From Streptomyces flavofungini (lineage in GTDB: Bacteria > Actinomycetota > Actinomycetes > Streptomycetales > Streptomycetaceae): 64,000 nucleotides of DNA. Under the pieces are notes generated by a model, which saw only the letters and a list, made by a program, of their open reading frames with translations, was not told where the DNA came from and searched no databases. This document shows positions 25,643-34,123 of this stretch, piece by piece (the stretch's first letter is position 1; each line of letters begins with the position of its first letter). A program made the translations under genes and the position numbers. Where the stretch lies: positions 130,976 to 194,975 of the forward strand of contig NZ_BMVR01000007.1 of assembly GCF_014650815.1 (NCBI RefSeq). Direction: 5' to 3'.

Positions 25643-26977
25643 TCAGCGCGCCACCCGCCACGTCAGCGACCCCTTGAGCAGCTTGCGCAGCTCCGGGTCG
25701 CGGACCGAGCGGGTCGGGTCCGTGGCCCGCACCGTGACCTTGTGCGCGCGGCCGTCGGCCGGTACGCCCAGGGACTTCGGCGTGATGGACCGGGCGTCGA
25801 CGCCCTCCTTCACGGAGCGGCCGTCGAGGGACCAGCGCAGCTGGACGCCCTTGGCGGCGCGCACCTTGACGCGCTGGTCGCGCCGCACCTCGCGGTCCGT
25901 GGGCGTGACCGCGGAGACGGAGGAGGCGTGCCGGTGGAAGCCCGCGATCATCGCTTCGCGCCCGGGCGAGTTGAACTCGCGGCCGAGCGTGCGCATGATC
26001 GAGTTGTCCGTCGGGCGGTACAGGGCGCGCGGGTAGTAGCCGCCGCCCTCGTACGCGCCGACGGTGCCGCCGTCCGGTGAGGACTGGCCGATCCAGCGGT
26101 ACCACTTCTTCTTCTGCGCGGTGAGCTGGGCGGCGGTCAGCTTGCTGATGTTCGACTCCCAGGGCTCGGCGCCCGTGTAGGTGCCGTACTCGTCGTACCA
26201 GTACTCGTCCGCGAGCTTGCCCAGCGAGTGCCCCGTCTCGTGCACGACGACCTGCGAGGACTGCTCGTTGTCGGAGGAGGCGGTGGCGATGCCGTCGTAG
26301 CCGGAGGGCGAGGTGATGTCGTTGTAGCCCGCGCCGCCGTACTTCGTGGAGTTCGACAGGACGATCACCAGGTCGGGGTCGGCGGCCTTGCTCGCGTACG
26401 CCTCGACCTTGTTGGTGTCGACGCACAGCAGCCGCTCGATGCCGTCGCAGTAGAACGCCGAGCCGAGCGCGGTGTCCTTGCGGACGTCGCTCGTCGGGTC
26501 GCCCGAGACGCCCGACTGGCGCGAGTGCGCGTCCACCGCCCACACGTTGAAGAGGTTCTTGTACGAGGCGTACGGCTCGACGGCCGACACCTCCGCCCAC
26601 TTCGTCCGCACGTCGGCGTGGAAGTCCTCCTGCTGGGAGGCGGTGTAGCCGTCGCCGATGAAGACGACGTCGGCCTTGGAGCCGACCGGGCCGTTCTGCA
26701 CGATCGGGACGACGGTGCCGTCGTCCGCGGCGGCCCGGCGCTCCTTGGCGGAGAGCGGGTCGGGGGCCGGCACCTCGGTGTGCCGGGGGTGGCCGCCCGG
26801 CCCGGTGAAGTACTCCACGTGCTGGGTGGAGTCGGCGCTCTTGGTGCCGGAGGAGCGCGGTTCCGGTTCCGCGGTCGCGCCCGCGGTGGCGGCCAGGGTC
26901 GCCGCCAGGGCGATCCCGGCGGCCGTGGCGATCTTGAGCGGCGTACGTCTGGCTATGCCGGACTTGCGTCTGCGCAT
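25643..26977 (-). CDS. Exported M64-family zinc metallopeptidase
   Basis: A 444-residue secreted protein of the IgA-peptidase M64 family. The signal peptide covers about residues 1-36. The core begins VVFIGDGYTASQQEDFHADV, the family hallmark. The zinc motif HETGH is at residues 246-250 (His246, Glu247, His250) with the downstream LADEYWY. A C-terminal beta domain follows the peptidase (from about residue 345). In spite of the family name no immunoglobulin activity should be assumed. ATG at 26977 follows AAGGA. The gene is monocistronic and faces secDF across a shared terminator. Confidence 0.9.
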   Translation of the reverse strand: MRRRKSGIARRTPLKIATAAGIALAATLAATAGATAEPEPRSSGTKSADSTQHVEYFTGPGGHPRHTEVPAPDPLSAKERRAAADDGTVVPIVQNGPVGSKADVVFIGDGYTASQQEDFHADVRTKWAEVSAVEPYASYKNLFNVWAVDAHSRQSGVSGDPTSDVRKDTALGSAFYCDGIERLLCVDTNKVEAYASKAADPDLVIVLSNSTKYGGAGYNDITSPSGYDGIATASSDNEQSSQVVVHETGHSLGKLADEYWYDEYGTYTGAEPWESNISKLTAAQLTAQKKKWYRWIGQSSPDGGTVGAYEGGGYYPRALYRPTDNSIMRTLGREFNSPGREAMIAGFHRHASSVSAVTPTDREVRRDQRVKVRAAKGVQLRWSLDGRSVKEGVDARSITPKSLGVPADGRAHKVTVRATDPTRSVRDPELRKLLKGSLTWRVAR

Positions 26978-27285
26978 GGTGGGGGTCCTTCCGAAGTCCG
27001 CCGTGTAAGTGGCGAGTTAAGCCCGTTTAAGGCGTCGCTCAACGTAGGGGCTTCGGGGGGTGTCAGGCAATGGTGAGGCACAAGATATGTATGAGCCAGG
27101 TGAGTTCACGCCAGGAGTGGTGGAGGACCGGTGCGGGAGTGGCGCCCGCGGCGGCGCGTGCGCCCGCTCACCGGACATCGGTTCCTGGTAGCCGTACCGT
27201 TGACAGATATCCGAATTCCCTCCGGCATCTATGCATGACCGCTGTCATCGACTTAGCTCAGGTCCTGACCTATGGAAGGGGAGAG
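26978..27285. promoter_or_regulatory. Divergent promoter region of the M64 and XRE/TPR genes
   Basis: The 308 bases contain no gene. A perfect TTGACA at 27200-27205 is a likely -35 element for the rightward gene, with an AT-richer CATCTATG stretch around 27226-27233 as a possible -10. If used, transcription begins after the ATG at 27235 and so favours the later GTG start at 27286. Confidence 0.45.
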
Positions 27286-28677
27286 GTGGCGGAGAACCAT
27301 CCCGAGGGCGCCCGCTCCGAAGAAGCCGTCGAGATCGGTCGCCGCGTGCTGCGGCTCCGTACCGAACAGGGGCTCACGCAGCGACAGGTGGCCGAGCCCG
27401 CCTACACGGCCGCGTACGTCTCCACGCTGGAGTCGGGCAAGGTGCGGCCCTCGGAGGCCGCGTTGCGGCACCTCGCCGGACGCCTCGGCGTCGGCTACGA
27501 GGAGCTGGTCACGGGCCGCCCCGCCCACCTCGCCACGGACCTGCGGCTGCGCCTGACCGACGCGCGCCGCGCCCTGGCCACCGGCGCCCCCGAGGACGCG
27601 GCGGCGCTCTTCAGCGCCCTGCACGAGGAGGCCGTCGCGCACACCCTGGTCGAGGAGCAGGCCGCGGCCCTCCAGGGCCTCGGCGACTGCCTGCTCGAAT
27701 CCGGCGAACTCACCGACGCCCGCGACTGCTTCGCCGCCACCGAACGCCTCCTCGCCGACCAGCCCCTGCCCGTCCGCGTCCCCGCCATCCGCGGCCGCGC
27801 CACCGCCCACCTCCTGACCGGCGAGCTGCGCTACTCCTGCTACCTGCTCGAAACCACCCTCGACGAACTCAACGCCTCAGGCCTGCACGACCCCGACGCC
27901 CTGCTGCTCCTCTATACGGCGTCCATCGCGCCGTACATGGACATGGGGGCGCACGCCCGTGCCGCGCACGCCGCCGAACTCGCCCTCGCGCTCGCCCCGA
28001 GCGTCAGCGATCCGGCCCTGGTGGCCCATATGCACCGCGGCGTCGCCCGCACCCTCATCGCCGAGGGCCGCACCGCGGAGGCCGACGCGTCCCTCGCCAA
28101 GGCCCAGGAGCTCTACCGGCACCTGCAGATCCGTACCGAACTCGCCCACTGCCACTGGATGCGCGGCTACGTCCACGCCCAGGACGGCGATCTGGAGGGT
28201 GCCGAGAGCGAGCTGCGCACGGCCCGCGACATGCTCGCCTCCAAGCGCGCCGCGCTGTTCACGGTGCAGGTCGAGGTCGAACTCGCGGACGTCCTGCGGC
28301 GGCGCGGCAAGGCCGACGAGGCGGAGGTGCTGCTGCGGCCGCTGCTCACCTCCGGTGCCGCCGGCGAGGACGACGGCGCCCTCGGCGCGGAGCGCGGCGC
28401 GGTGCACGCGGGCGGCGCCCACCGGCTGCTCGGCCTGATCGCCGAGGAGCGCGGCGACACCGACAGCGCCGAGGAGCACTACTGCGCCGCCCTCTCCCTG
28501 CTCGAACGCTCCAGCGCGGCGGGCGACGTGGCGGACCTGTGCCGCCTCCTGGGCGACCTGCTGCGCCGCACCGGCCGCGTCGAGGCGGCCCTGGACGCCT
28601 ACCGCACCGGCCTCGGCCACCGCGCCGCCCCCGGCACCACGACCCTGGGCCCGGCCCCGGCGACGCCCCCGATGTGA
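27286..28677 (+). CDS. XRE helix-turn-helix regulator with TPR repeats
   Basis: A 463-residue protein: helix-turn-helix at about residues 10-70 (GLTQRQVAEPAYTAAYVSTL, then ESGKVRPSEAALRHLAGRLG), then a long helical region of TPR-like repeats (LLESGELTDARDCFAATERL, AEGRTAEADASLAKAQELYR, EERGDTDSAEEHYCAALSLL). Proteins of this design sense peptides or protein partners through the TPR part. GTG at 27286 has GGAAGGGGAG directly upstream; ATG at 27235 in the same frame is the alternative. It converges with the DUF574 methyltransferase gene, and one hairpin covers both stops. Confidence 0.8.
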   Translation: MAENHPEGARSEEAVEIGRRVLRLRTEQGLTQRQVAEPAYTAAYVSTLESGKVRPSEAALRHLAGRLGVGYEELVTGRPAHLATDLRLRLTDARRALATGAPEDAAALFSALHEEAVAHTLVEEQAAALQGLGDCLLESGELTDARDCFAATERLLADQPLPVRVPAIRGRATAHLLTGELRYSCYLLETTLDELNASGLHDPDALLLLYTASIAPYMDMGAHARAAHAAELALALAPSVSDPALVAHMHRGVARTLIAEGRTAEADASLAKAQELYRHLQIRTELAHCHWMRGYVHAQDGDLEGAESELRTARDMLASKRAALFTVQVEVELADVLRRRGKADEAEVLLRPLLTSGAAGEDDGALGAERGAVHAGGAHRLLGLIAEERGDTDSAEEHYCAALSLLERSSAAGDVADLCRLLGDLLRRTGRVEAALDAYRTGLGHRAAPGTTTLGPAPATPPM

Positions 28678-28711
28678 CGCCGGGGCGCCCCGTAGCCGGG
28701 CGCGGGCGTCA
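28675..28711. terminator. Bidirectional terminator overlapping both stop codons
   Basis: TGACGCC (28675-28681) pairs with GGCGTCA (28705-28711), and GCGCCC (28685-28690) with GGGCGC (28698-28703). The outer arms contain the TGA of the XRE/TPR gene and the TGA of the convergent methyltransferase gene. Confidence 0.75.
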
Positions 28712-29509
28712 GCCGCGCGAGCTCCCCGGGACGCGGGCCACGCCCACGTGGAAACCGCTCAGCTCCCGCCGGGGGGCGGGCCCGTCCTTGAACCACTCGG
28801 TGGCCGTCACCAGACCGGGCTCGACGAGCTCCAGGCCGTCGAAGAACAGGGCGACCTCGGCGCGCGTTCGCATCCGCAACGGCACCCGGCCCTCCTTGTA
28901 GGCGGTCGACACGGACTGCTCCAGCTGCGGGTGCTCGTCGGCGGTGCCGTGCGAGAACATCAGGTAACTGCCGGACGGCAGCGCGTCGATGAGGGCGCGT
29001 GCCAGGCCGTAGGGGTCCTCGTCGTCCATGATGAAGTGCATCAGCGCGATCAGGGACAGCGCGACGGGCCTGTCGAAGTCCAGGAAGCCGCGGGCGTGTT
29101 CGAGGATCGCCCCCGGCTCGCGCACATCGGCCTGGATGTAGGTGGTGGCGCCCTCGGGCGCGCTCGCCAGGAGGGCCTCGGCGTGGCGCAGCACGATGGG
29201 GTCGTTGTCCGCGTACGCGACCCGGGTGGCGGGCGTGATCGCCTGCACGATCTGGTGCAGGTTCGGCTCCGTGGGAATGCCGGTGCCGATGTCCAGGAAC
29301 TGGTCGATCCCCTGCCCGGCCAGCCAGGCCGCGGCGCGGTGCATGAACGCCCGGTTCCGGCGCGCGTTCTCCCGTGCCTGCGGCGGCAGCTTCTGTGCCA
29401 GCTCCTGGTCGACCAGGTAGTTGTCCTTGCCCCCGAGCAGCCAGTCGTAGACCCGCGCCGGGTGCGGCTTGCTGGTGTCGATCACGTGGGGGTCGGATGC
29501 TGCCGTCAT
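28709..29509 (-). CDS. SAM-dependent methyltransferase, DUF574 type (second copy)
   Basis: A 266-residue DUF574 (PF04672) protein. It has PARVYDWLLGGKDNYLVDQE, FLDIGTGIPTEPNLH, YADNDPIVLRHAEALL, YIQADVREPG and the ending FFDGLELVEPGLV. These blocks match the copy at 16274-17068 one by one, but the proteins are clearly diverged. ATG at 29509 is used. It is not in an operon; the GntR gene lies 130 bases upstream on the same strand. Substrate unknown. Confidence 0.9.
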   Translation of the reverse strand: MTAASDPHVIDTSKPHPARVYDWLLGGKDNYLVDQELAQKLPPQARENARRNRAFMHRAAAWLAGQGIDQFLDIGTGIPTEPNLHQIVQAITPATRVAYADNDPIVLRHAEALLASAPEGATTYIQADVREPGAILEHARGFLDFDRPVALSLIALMHFIMDDEDPYGLARALIDALPSGSYLMFSHGTADEHPQLEQSVSTAYKEGRVPLRMRTRAEVALFFDGLELVEPGLVTATEWFKDGPAPRRELSGFHVGVARVPGSSRG

Positions 29510-29639
29510 ACGTGACTCCAGTGCGGGTGGGGCCGGGAGGGGCGCGGCGCGGATGATCATGATTATGCCAGCGTGCGAGAGGCCGCACGACGTGTGTTCG
29601 GGCATCGAATACGTGCGGGGGAGTGGGCAGGTGCCGAGG

Positions 29640-30485
29640 TCACGGCTGTTCGGGCGTGCCCTGTACGTCGCCCAGCGTCGACGCGGCCACCGGGTCGCCC
29701 TCGGTGAAGTCGCACGGCGGGATGCCGGGGTGGTGGCCGGTGGTGGTGTCGGGCGGGGTGGCCGGGTCGAGGGCGAGGCGGGAGACGATGCGGTAGCGGT
29801 CGCCTCGGTAGAGGGAGTGGACGTACTCCACCGGCTGGTCCGTCGCGTCCGTGGTGAGGCGCTCGAAGAGGAGGGCGGGGGAGAGCTCGGGGACGTCGAG
29901 GAGGCGTGCCTCGGAGCGGGTGACGACGGTCGGCTCGATCGTCTGCGTCGCCTCGTGCACGTGTACGCCGTGCCGCTCGCGCAGGTGCGCGTACAGGTCG
30001 CCCGACTCCAGCTCGTGCGCGGCCAGGCCCGGCACGAGGTCGGCCTTGAGGTGCAGGTGCTCGACGGCCATCGGGGTGCCGTCGACGAGCCGCAGCCGGG
30101 CCACGTACACGATCCGGCCGGACGGTGACATCCGCAGCCGACGGCCCACGCGGGCACCCGCCGGGACCGTGGTGAACTCGAGCAGGCGGCTCGACCAGGC
30201 ACCCGCCGCCTGGGGCACCGACATCGTCCCCCGCCCCGACACCAGCTCCTGGGTGATCTTCTCCGGCGCCACGAACATGCCGCGGCCGTGCTCACGTACG
30301 AGCAGGCCCGCCGCGACGAGTTCGTCGACCGCGGCCCGCAGCGTCGGCCGGGAGACGCCGAGGCGGGCGCACAGGGTGCGCTCGGAGGGGATGCCGTCAC
30401 CGGCCTGCCGGGACTCGATGAGTTCCAGGACGAAGTCGCGCACACGCTCCCGTTTGAGCACCGTTCCCGGTGCGTCGGTCTCCAT
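29640..30485 (-). CDS. GntR-family regulator, HutC/UTRA type
   Basis: A 281-residue transcription factor. The winged helix (about 10-75) shows GIPSERTLCARLGVSRPTLR and AAGLLVREHGRGMFVA. The C-terminal UTRA ligand domain (about 100-250) has GRIVYVARLRLVDGTPMAVE and a typical end PVEYVHSLYRGDRYRI. HutC-type proteins usually bind sugar phosphates or amino-acid derivatives. ATG at 30485 has GGAGG six bases upstream, better than the ATG at 30527. Divergence from the GH16-like gene and a shared CTGGTCAG element suggest it controls that gene. Confidence 0.87.
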   Translation of the reverse strand: METDAPGTVLKRERVRDFVLELIESRQAGDGIPSERTLCARLGVSRPTLRAAVDELVAAGLLVREHGRGMFVAPEKITQELVSGRGTMSVPQAAGAWSSRLLEFTTVPAGARVGRRLRMSPSGRIVYVARLRLVDGTPMAVEHLHLKADLVPGLAAHELESGDLYAHLRERHGVHVHEATQTIEPTVVTRSEARLLDVPELSPALLFERLTTDATDQPVEYVHSLYRGDRYRIVSRLALDPATPPDTTTGHHPGIPPCDFTEGDPVAASTLGDVQGTPEQP

Positions 30486-30504
30486 GACGTCCTCCGTCAC
30501 CTCG

Positions 30505-30512
30505 CTGGTCAG
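30505..30512. promoter_or_regulatory. Half-site CTGGTCAG before the GntR gene
   Basis: CTGGTCAG lies about 20 bases upstream of the GntR start and repeats the arm of the full palindrome at 30655-30678. Confidence 0.4.
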
Positions 30513-30654
30513 GTGAAGTGTAGCCATGGGGTGGGTGTTCGAGACCTGTCAACTCGGCATGGGGGTGGGTGAGTTGGGGCCGGTGCGGGCTCGCGCGGCG
30601 AGGGTTGACGGGTCCCTGGTGTCGTGCCACCTTCATTCACCGGCAAGAGGTCAG

Positions 30655-30678
30655 CTGACCAGTTGCCCAACTGGTCAG
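30655..30678. promoter_or_regulatory. Candidate operator, 10-bp inverted repeat CTGACCAGTT/AACTGGTCAG
   Basis: The arms at 30655-30664 and 30669-30678 are perfect complements separated by GCCC. The site lies between the divergent GntR and GH16-like genes, about 75 bases before the latter. Confidence 0.65.
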
Positions 30679-30750
30679 TTCGAGGGTCGTCGGACCGGCA
30701 CGCCGACCCGACCGGTTTCCCCCCACGGTTCCGGAGAGGAACACCCCGCC

Positions 30751-31725
30751 ATGACCCAGCACTCGACGCCCGCCCCGGCGAGGCGCCCGCGCCCGCGTGC
30801 CGTCGCCGCCCTGGCCTGCGCCCTCGGCTGCGCCGCGCTTTCGGTCCTGCCTGCCGCGGCGTCCGCCGCCGGTTCCCCGCAGGGCGACTCCCGGCGGGCC
30901 GACGCGCGCGCCGCCGCCGACGCCGTCCTGTTCGACGACTTCACCTACACCGCCCACGACGACCCGCGCGTCTCCGCGCACGGTTGGAGCGTCCGCGCCA
31001 ACTCCGGCGGCCCCGGCGTGCCCGGTGCCTCCTGGGTGCCGCGGAACGTCACGTTCCCGTCGAGCGGCGGCAACTCCGTCATGGACCTGGAGACGAAGAC
31101 CGCGGGCACCGCCGCGAGCACCGAGCAGACCGAGATCCTCACCCGCTCGGCCAAGTTCAAGAACGGCACCTACGCGGCCCGCGTGAAGTTCAGTGACGCC
31201 CCGGCGTCCGGCCCCGACGGCGACCGCGTCGTCCAGACGTTCTTCACCATCAACGACCTCAAGGCCCCCATGGCCGACGACTACTCCGAGTACGACTTCG
31301 AGTACCTGCCCAACGGCGGCTGGGGCGAGGCCGGGAACATCCTGTACACGACGTCCTGGGAGACGTACGACCCTGACCCCTGGCAGGCCGTCAACCAGCA
31401 CACCGAGCGCCGCGAGAGCTACGCGGGCTGGCACGACCTCGTCCTCACCATCGACGACCGGGCCGTCACGTACTACATCGACGGCCGGCACTTCGGCACC
31501 CACGACGCCGCGTACCTGCCCGAGCGCCCCATGTCGATCAACTTCAACCAGTGGTTGATCGACCTCGCGGGCCAGCCCGCCACCCAGCCCCGCTCGTACC
31601 ACCAGCAGGTCGACTACGTCCTGCACGTCAAGGACCAGGTCCTCACCCCCGCGGAGGCGGCCCGGCGTGTGGCGGCGTACCGGGACGCGGGCACGGCCTT
31701 CGAGGACACGGTGCCGACGCCGTAG
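30751..31725 (+). CDS. Exported GH16-like glycoside hydrolase
   Basis: A 324-residue secreted enzyme. Signal peptide about 1-40 (RPRPRAVAALACALGCAALS). The beta-jelly-roll contains the GH16-type ExDxE catalytic motif in SEYDFEYLPNGGW. Supporting segments are FKNGTYAARVKFSDAP, a strand with WHDLVLTIDDRAVTYYIDG, and PMSINFNQWL. GH16 enzymes cut beta-glucans, agar-like or other beta-linked polymers; which one cannot be read. ATG at 30751 has GGAGAGGA upstream. A strong hairpin at 31763 ends the unit. Confidence 0.75.
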   Translation: MTQHSTPAPARRPRPRAVAALACALGCAALSVLPAAASAAGSPQGDSRRADARAAADAVLFDDFTYTAHDDPRVSAHGWSVRANSGGPGVPGASWVPRNVTFPSSGGNSVMDLETKTAGTAASTEQTEILTRSAKFKNGTYAARVKFSDAPASGPDGDRVVQTFFTINDLKAPMADDYSEYDFEYLPNGGWGEAGNILYTTSWETYDPDPWQAVNQHTERRESYAGWHDLVLTIDDRAVTYYIDGRHFGTHDAAYLPERPMSINFNQWLIDLAGQPATQPRSYHQQVDYVLHVKDQVLTPAEAARRVAAYRDAGTAFEDTVPTP

Positions 31726-31762
31726 CGCGAGCACCGGACGGGGCCGCCCACGGGCAGCGGCG

Positions 31763-31801
31763 GGCCGCTGTGCTGGGATGACTCAGGACAGCACAGCGGC
31801 C
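31763..31801 (+). terminator. Terminator after the GH16-like gene
   Basis: GGCCGCTGTGCTG (31763-31775) pairs perfectly with 31789-31801 around a 13-base loop. Confidence 0.85.
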
Positions 31802-31857
31802 TACGCCACCCCGGACGTCCCGGACGTGGCCCGCTTGCGGACCGACCCGGAGGCGTC

Positions 31858-32517
31858 ATGGGTGTCACGTTGCGCGTGGGCGGTACGGGCGGGGCGCCCG
31901 GCATGGTGTTGCGGCCGTGGGAGGACGAGGATGCGGCGGCGCTGATCGACGCGTACCGCGATCCTGTGCTGCGGCAGTGGACGCGGATGCCTGTCCATGA
32001 CCGCGCCGACGCCGCACGCTGGTTGGCGGTGCGGCGGCAGGGGTGGGAGGCGGGGGACTACCTCAGCTTCGCCGTCGAGGAGGACGGTGGGGAGGAGCGC
32101 GGGGGCGGCGGGCGTGGTGGGGGACGGCGGCTCGTGGCCAATGTCGCGGTCAAGGGGCCCCGGAACGCCACCGGGGTCGGTGAGGTCGGGTACTGGACGG
32201 TCGCCGGGGCGCGCGGCCGGGGTGTCGCGTCGCGGGCCCTTGACGTGCTCACGGACTGGGCGTTCGGGACGTTCGGCGACAGCGGACTGCACTGGCTGCG
32301 GCTGCTGCATCAGGTCGACAACGTCGCCTCGTGCCGGGTCGCGCGGAACACCGGCTACGAGCTGGACGCGGTGCTGCCGGTGAGGCCGCCGTTCCCGGCG
32401 CCGGGGCATCTGCACGTCAGACGGCGTGTCACGGAGGCGTGTCGCGGCGGAAGCCGACCGAAGCTGACGGACGCCAACGGACGCCAACGGACGCCAACGG
32501 ACGCCAACGGACGCTGA
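31858..32517 (+). CDS. GNAT acetyltransferase, RimJ/RimL type
   Basis: A 219-residue N-acetyltransferase. The entry MVLRPWEDEDAAALIDAYRD, the acetyl-CoA motif VGYWTVAGARGRGVASRALD and the closing NVASCRVARNTGYEL fit the RimJ/RimL group acting on ribosomal-protein N-termini, amino acids or antibiotics. The last 20 residues come from the 10-bp minisatellite (TDANGRQRTPTDANGR), so copy number will change the C-terminus. A Gly-rich loop (about residues 78-90) interrupts the middle. ATG at 31858. Confidence 0.82.
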   Translation: MGVTLRVGGTGGAPGMVLRPWEDEDAAALIDAYRDPVLRQWTRMPVHDRADAARWLAVRRQGWEAGDYLSFAVEEDGGEERGGGGRGGGRRLVANVAVKGPRNATGVGEVGYWTVAGARGRGVASRALDVLTDWAFGTFGDSGLHWLRLLHQVDNVASCRVARNTGYELDAVLPVRPPFPAPGHLHVRRRVTEACRGGSRPKLTDANGRQRTPTDANGR

Positions 32518-32570
32518 CGGAAGCCAACGGACGCTGACGGAAGCCAACGGACGCTGACGGAAGCCGCCGG
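32461..32570. repeat. 10-bp minisatellite, eleven units
   Basis: Units (A)CGCCAACGG, ACGCTGACGG and AAGCCAACGG follow one another without a break. The first half repeats ACGCCAACGG; the second alternates the other two, giving a 20-bp higher-order unit. It covers the 3' end and stop codon of the GNAT gene. Confidence 0.9.
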
Positions 32571-32774
32571 GAGTTGGCAGGAGGGGAAATTCGCTGACGG
32601 CAAACGTCGTTAATCGGCCGTTGTCGCACCAGCGAATTCCACCCATTCTCGAAGCCTTCGGCCCTCGCCATTTCCGGCATTGAAAACGGTCACCGATGCA
32701 GCCTTTGCGGACCTCGGCGATCTGCGCTTGACTGCCGTGCGTCGGACGCCGAGACCAGCCGGGGGGACCTTCCT
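32571..32774. promoter_or_regulatory. AT-richer leader of the CDF gene
   Basis: There is no gene. The stretch 32585-32720 is less GC-rich than its surroundings (for example aatcggccgttg, attgaaaacggtc), as expected for a promoter. A metal-regulator box of Zur type could lie at TGAAAACGGTCA (32680-32691), but it is a poor dyad. Confidence 0.3.
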
Positions 32775-33794
32775 GTGGGGCACGCTCACACGCACCACGA
32801 CGGGCACGATCACCAGGCGGGAGGCCATGGCGGACACAGCCACGGCGTCTCCGCCGACGCCGACCGGCGCTGGCTTTCGCTGGCGCTCGTATTGATTGGC
32901 GTTTTCATTTCGGTGGAGACGGCGATTGCCTTCATATCCGGTTCGCTGGCGCTGTTGTCCGACGCCGTGCACATGCTGACGGACGCTTTCTCCATCATCC
33001 TCGCCCTGGTCGCGATGCGGCTCGCGGCACGGCCCGCGAAGGGCACGTACACATTCGGACTCAAGCGCGTCGAGATACTCTCCGCGCAGGCCAACGGCCT
33101 CACCCTGCTGCTCGCCGCGGTGTGGCTCGCGTACGAGGCCGTCGTGCGGCTGCTGCACCCGCCGGAGGTCACCGGCTGGATGGTCCTCGCCACCGCGCTC
33201 ACCGGCGTGGCCGTGAACCTCGGCGCGACCTGGTGCCTGTCCAAGGCCAACCGGGCCTCGCTGAACGTCGAGGGTGCCTACCAGCACATCCTCAACGACC
33301 TGTTCGCGTTCATCGGCACCGCCATCGCCGGTGTCGTCGTCATGACCACGGGCTTCGCCCGCGCCGACACCATCGCCACGCTCTTCGTCGTGGTCCTCAT
33401 GGTCAAGGCGGGCTGCGGGCTGCTGCGCGACTCCGGGCGCATCCTGCTCGAAGCGGCGCCCGCGGGCCTCGACCCCGACACCATCGGCGACCGCCTCGCC
33501 GCCGCACCCGCGGTCGCGGAGGTCCACGACCTGCACATCTGGACCATCACCTCCGGCGAACCCGCCCTGTCCGCCCATGTGCTGGTGAACGCGGGCGGCG
33601 ACTGCCACGCCGTACGCCGCGACCTCGACCACCTCCTCGCCGAGACGTACGGCCTCACCCACACCACGCTCCAGATCGACCACGAGGACCATGCGGCAGG
33701 CACCGCCACGTCCGAGCCCGCCGTCGGCGCGGGCGCGCCGCACTGCGCCAACGGCCACGGCCCCACGCACCGACGCGAACCGCACGCCCACTGA
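32775..33794 (+). CDS. czcD: Cation diffusion facilitator, zinc/CzcD type
   Basis: A 339-residue metal exporter exchanging Zn2+ or similar ions for protons. The N-terminus is His-rich (GHAHTHHDGHDHQAGGHGGH). Six membrane helices include the HxxxD metal sites in LLSDAVHMLTDAF and GAYQHILNDLFAF. A cytoplasmic domain has VHDLHIWTITSGEPALSAHV, and the C-terminus is again rich in His (HEDHAAG, HRREPHAH). GTG at 32775 lies eight bases after a GGGGGG run. Metal-dependent regulation is expected, but no confident operator is seen. Confidence 0.92.
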   Translation: MGHAHTHHDGHDHQAGGHGGHSHGVSADADRRWLSLALVLIGVFISVETAIAFISGSLALLSDAVHMLTDAFSIILALVAMRLAARPAKGTYTFGLKRVEILSAQANGLTLLLAAVWLAYEAVVRLLHPPEVTGWMVLATALTGVAVNLGATWCLSKANRASLNVEGAYQHILNDLFAFIGTAIAGVVVMTTGFARADTIATLFVVVLMVKAGCGLLRDSGRILLEAAPAGLDPDTIGDRLAAAPAVAEVHDLHIWTITSGEPALSAHVLVNAGGDCHAVRRDLDHLLAETYGLTHTTLQIDHEDHAAGTATSEPAVGAGAPHCANGHGPTHRREPHAH

Positions 33795-33799
33795 CCGCC

Positions 33800-33841
33800 G
33801 ACCGGCCTGCTCACACGTGGAGTTCGGGCGGCAGGCCGGTC
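33800..33841. terminator. Candidate terminator after czcD
   Basis: GACCGGCCTGC (33800-33810) pairs perfectly with 33831-33841 across a 20-base loop. It overlaps the end of the convergent histidine-phosphatase remnant. Confidence 0.55.
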
Positions 33842-34080
33842 CAGTGCGGCTCCGGCGGCAGATGGCCGGTGTCGTGGTGGAGGAGCAGGGAGTGGGTGAC
33901 CACCAGCTCGTGGCGGGGCTCGTCGCCCGCGACGGGGCCGGTGAACCGGTCGAGGGCCGCCCGCGCGAGGGCGGGGCCCCGCTCCCGCTCCCGCTCGTCC
34001 GCGGGGAAGGCGGCGAGGCGGTCGAGCACGGCGTCGGGCGAGTCGTGCGGCAGCTCCTCCCGGGCGGCGGCTGCGGTCAT
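33811..34080 (-). pseudogene. Histidine-phosphatase remnant with N-terminal and internal deletions
   Basis: This 89-codon frame reads like the second half of a Streptomyces histidine phosphatase (phosphoglycerate-mutase superfamily): ALDRFTGPVAGDEPRHELVV then THS, followed at once by HHDTGHLPPEPHWTGLPPEL, the usual C-terminus. The N-terminal RHG motif is absent, and the segment expected between VVTH(N) and the ending (NFLIGW... and a Trp-rich helix) has been deleted in frame. The remaining open frame starts with ATG but cannot form the active site. A small functional protein is possible but less likely. Confidence 0.6.
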
Positions 34081-34123
34081 CGGGGTACTCCCGGGTGAGG
34101 GGGCGGGATGGTTCCGGCGGGGG

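Noticed and set aside
30655..30678. DasR-type (dre) site
   Set aside because: The half-sites are in the opposite arrangement (GACCA...TGGTC rather than TGGTC...GACCA), so I kept it only as a generic GntR candidate.
32680..32691. Zur box upstream of czcD
   Set aside because: TGAAAACGGTCA is only a loose dyad and does not match the usual Zur pattern well.
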